7,452 nt of DNA, taken from contig JACZYI010000088.1 in assembly GCA_022571175.1 (NCBI GenBank), positions 1 to 7,452 of the forward strand, read 5' to 3'. The stretch is from Pseudomonadota bacterium. GTDB lineage: Bacteria; Pseudomonadota; Alphaproteobacteria; Sphingomonadales; SMXR01. Below the pieces are notes generated by a model that saw nothing but the letters and a program-made list of their open reading frames with translations, made no database searches and was not told the DNA's origin. Both the position numbers and the translations under genes were made by a program. Positions 6,169 to 7,452 of the stretch are shown piece by piece; the first letter of the stretch is position 1, and each line of letters starts with the position of its first letter.

Positions 6169-6198
6169 TTGAGCGAGAAGTATCACGGGTGGTATAAT
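6169..6198 (+). promoter_or_regulatory. Sigma70-type promoter for the DUF411 gene
   Basis: TTGAGC (6169-6174) is followed by an 18-base spacer and a perfect TATAAT (6193-6198). Transcription would begin near 6205, about 36 bases before the preferred start codon at 6241. Confidence 0.7.
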
Positions 6199-6240
6199 CT
6201 GGTTGCCATTTCGGCTGTGTCATAAATGAACCGGAGAATA

Positions 6241-6720
6241 ATGATGGTCAAATCATATGGGAAAAATCATGCACCAGCTATTGTAAGCTTACGATTGGTG
6301 AGCATTCTAGCGATGGTTTTTATGGCGGCAGGAGTGGTGCAGGCGGCAGACTTCAAGGTCCATAAGTCGGTTGGTTGCATGTGTTGTGAATTCTGGGCCG
6401 ACCATTTACGCAGCCACGGACATTCGGTGACCATAACGCCAGACAACAAAATATTATCGCTCAAAGAAAATCTGGAAATACCGGTCGATTTATGGGGCTG
6501 CCACACGGCGAGGGTAGAAGGATATATTATTGAAGGACATGTACCTGCAGAGGATGTCGCACGGTTACTACAGGATCGGCCTGACGCTCTTGGCCTTGCC
6601 GTTGCGGGCATGCCCGTGGGATCGCCTGGCATGGAAACAAACGGTCCGGCAGAGCCTTACCAGGTTATCTTGTTTCATAAGGATGGCAGAAGAGAGATCT
6701 ACGCCCGTCATGGGGGCTGA
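6241..6720 (+). CDS. DUF411 family periplasmic, probably metal-binding protein
   Basis: From ATG 6241 the protein is 159 residues. It opens with a Sec-type signal peptide with a hydrophobic core SLRLVSILAMVFMAAGVV and likely cleavage after VQA, so the mature protein starts ADFKVHKSVG in the periplasm. The mature part matches DUF411: a cysteine motif CMCC with EFWADHLRSHGHSV (family form usually CGCC), the later WGCHTARVEGYIIEGHVPAE, and AVAGMPVGSPGME. DUF411 proteins are often found near copper or other metal handling genes; that a metal is bound through these cysteines is inference. No metal transporter or copper oxidase gene is adjacent. Start choice: an ATG at 6226 has no ribosome binding site, whereas GGAG (6233-6236) lies four bases before ATG 6241 and seven before ATG 6244. 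It is transcribed alone from its own promoter, divergent from the helicase. Confidence 0.87.
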   Translation: MMVKSYGKNHAPAIVSLRLVSILAMVFMAAGVVQAADFKVHKSVGCMCCEFWADHLRSHGHSVTITPDNKILSLKENLEIPVDLWGCHTARVEGYIIEGHVPAEDVARLLQDRPDALGLAVAGMPVGSPGMETNGPAEPYQVILFHKDGRREIYARHGG

Positions 6721-6757
6721 GGACTGTGCCAGCACTCAAAATGGAGCGGGTTTTGCC

Positions 6758-6786
6758 TTGACGTGAGGGAGCCTGTCACGTATATC
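6758..6786 (+). promoter_or_regulatory. Strong sigma70-type promoter for rpmB
   Basis: TTGACG (6758-6763), five of six to consensus, is followed by an ideal 17-base spacer and TATATC (6781-6786). Transcription would start near 6793, giving a leader of about 60 bases before rpmB. The strength fits a ribosomal protein gene. Confidence 0.75.
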
Positions 6787-6807
6787 CCCCGCACCTATAA
6801 AGCGGGG
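6787..6807 (+). promoter_or_regulatory. Hairpin at the rpmB transcription start
   Basis: CCCCGC (6787-6792) and GCGGGG (6802-6807) form a perfect six-base-pair stem with a nine-base loop, directly after the -10 box. If transcription starts near 6793 the left arm would be mostly outside the RNA, so it would act on DNA; with a start a few bases earlier it would cap the mRNA 5' end. Its function is unknown. Confidence 0.4.
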
Positions 6808-6853
6808 TGGTCGAAAGCGCGGGTCACAGGGTAATTCTGCAAGAGGAAAAAAA

Positions 6854-7141
6854 ATGTCCAGGGTTTGCGAGCTGAGTGGCAAAAAGGTGATGGTTGGCAA
6901 TAATGTCTCCCATGCCAAGAACAGAAACAAGCGCCGTTTTTTGCCTAATCTGGTGAATGCGACGCTTCTGAGTGACATCATGAAGCAGTCTGTTTCATTC
7001 CGGGTTGCGACCAGTGCTCTCCGGTCGGTGGAACATTGTGGCGGTCTGGACGCCTATCTTTTGAAGGCCAAAAACGAGCAGTTATCTTCCAAAGCCCTGA
7101 AGCTTAAAAAGCTGATCGCAAAAAGGCGCGCTTCCGCTTAG
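6854..7141 (+). CDS. rpmB: 50S ribosomal protein L28
   Basis: L28 is a small basic protein of the large ribosomal subunit. The 95-residue product has the family signature SRVCELSGKKVMVGNNVSHA (2-21), then KRRFLPNL (26-33) and FRVATSALRSVEHCGGLDAYL (49-69), and ends in a lysine/arginine-rich tail. The length and sequence match the alphaproteobacterial form, which is longer than the E. coli protein of about 78 residues. AGAGG lies seven bases before the ATG, an excellent ribosome binding site. It has its own promoter 67 bases upstream and is convergent with cobT, with only 34 bases between the stops. No T-tailed terminator is seen in that gap. Confidence 0.97.
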   Translation: MSRVCELSGKKVMVGNNVSHAKNRNKRRFLPNLVNATLLSDIMKQSVSFRVATSALRSVEHCGGLDAYLLKAKNEQLSSKALKLKKLIAKRRASA

Positions 7142-7175
7142 CCATTTTACTTTTTAAAGTTTGTACTGCCGCCGG

Positions 7176-7452
7176 TTAAATTACCCGCGGGCTTGGTCTT
7201 TTGTCTATTGGCTCAGCCTCGTCAAAAAGGGCGGCCAACTGGTCGATCAGCGCACCACCTAAATCCTCTGCATCCACTAGGGTAACAGCCCGACGGTAAT
7301 AGCGTGTCACATCGTGGCCAATACCAATTGCCAGCAACTGGACCTCCGAGCGGGTTTCGATCCAGTGAATAACCTGGCGCAGATGTTGTTCCAGATAATT
7401 TCCGCCATTGGTCGATAAGGTGCTGTCATCGACCGGTGCGCCATCGGAAATA
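7176..7452 (-). CDS. cobT: Cobaltochelatase subunit CobT, C-terminal fragment (cut by window edge)
   Basis: CobT with CobS and CobN inserts cobalt into hydrogenobyrinic acid a,c-diamide in the aerobic cobalamin pathway. The last 91 residues are visible and begin inside the C-terminal von Willebrand A-type domain: ISDGAPVDDSTLS (1-13 of the fragment), in which SDGxPxD contributes to the metal-ion-dependent adhesion site, then NYLEQHLRQVIHWIETRS (18-35), AIGIGHDVTRYYRRAV (41-56) and DAEDLGGALIDQLAALFDE (60-78). These match CobT closely. The reading frame is open to the window edge and the stop is TAA at 7176-7178. The N-terminal part, start and likely cobS neighbour are outside the window. The final dozen residues are unconserved and charged. 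Confidence 0.93.
   Translation of the reverse strand, partial: ISDGAPVDDSTLSTNGGNYLEQHLRQVIHWIETRSEVQLLAIGIGHDVTRYYRRAVTLVDAEDLGGALIDQLAALFDEAEPIDKRPSPRVI

Noticed and set aside
7142..7175. Possible terminator between rpmB and cobT (ACTTT-TT-AAAGT at 7149-7160).
   Set aside because: The stem is A/T-rich with a two-base loop, and no T-run follows; not enough for an intrinsic terminator.

Overview
The window reads as ordinary chromosomal DNA of an alphaproteobacterium with roughly balanced base composition. The evidence is a CarD-type RNA polymerase regulator beside a 7Fe ferredoxin FdxA, an S4-domain protein beside a SUV3-like helicase, an aerobic-type cobaltochelatase subunit CobT, and an alphaproteobacterial-style L28. 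I cannot name the genus. I see no transposase, integrase, CRISPR array, prophage gene, tRNA or rRNA.

Layout, left to right. The left edge cuts through ilvE (branched-chain aminotransferase, minus strand, N-terminal 56 codons present). Divergent from it is a secreted thermonuclease-like protein on the plus strand. It converges on carD across a short shared terminator. A 299-bp intergenic region upstream of carD holds a 27-bp tandem repeat and an inverted repeat that brackets an extended -10-like element. Further right, still on the minus strand, are fdxA, a TerB-like gene, an S4 RNA-binding gene and a large SUV3-like helicase gene. These lie in the order of transcription helicase, S4, TerB, fdxA, carD. 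A 193-bp divergent promoter region separates the helicase from a plus-strand DUF411 periplasmic metal-associated protein. That is followed by rpmB (L28) with its own strong sigma70-type promoter and a leader hairpin. The right edge cuts through the 3' end of cobT (minus strand), convergent with rpmB.

How the genes work together: helicase and S4 (38 bp apart) and S4 and TerB (28 bp apart) are close enough to be co-transcribed, suggesting an RNA-metabolism or ribosome-related unit. fdxA and carD sit behind gaps of 104 and 299 bp that hold their own promoter-like and hairpin signals, so they probably have independent or additional transcription. The remaining genes are housekeeping or poorly characterised accessory genes.

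I found no convincing undescribed system. The most notable non-coding structure is upstream of carD. The most notable protein features are a thermonuclease homologue that seems to have lost part of its active site and an internally repeated TerB-like protein. All promoter and hairpin calls were made by eye.
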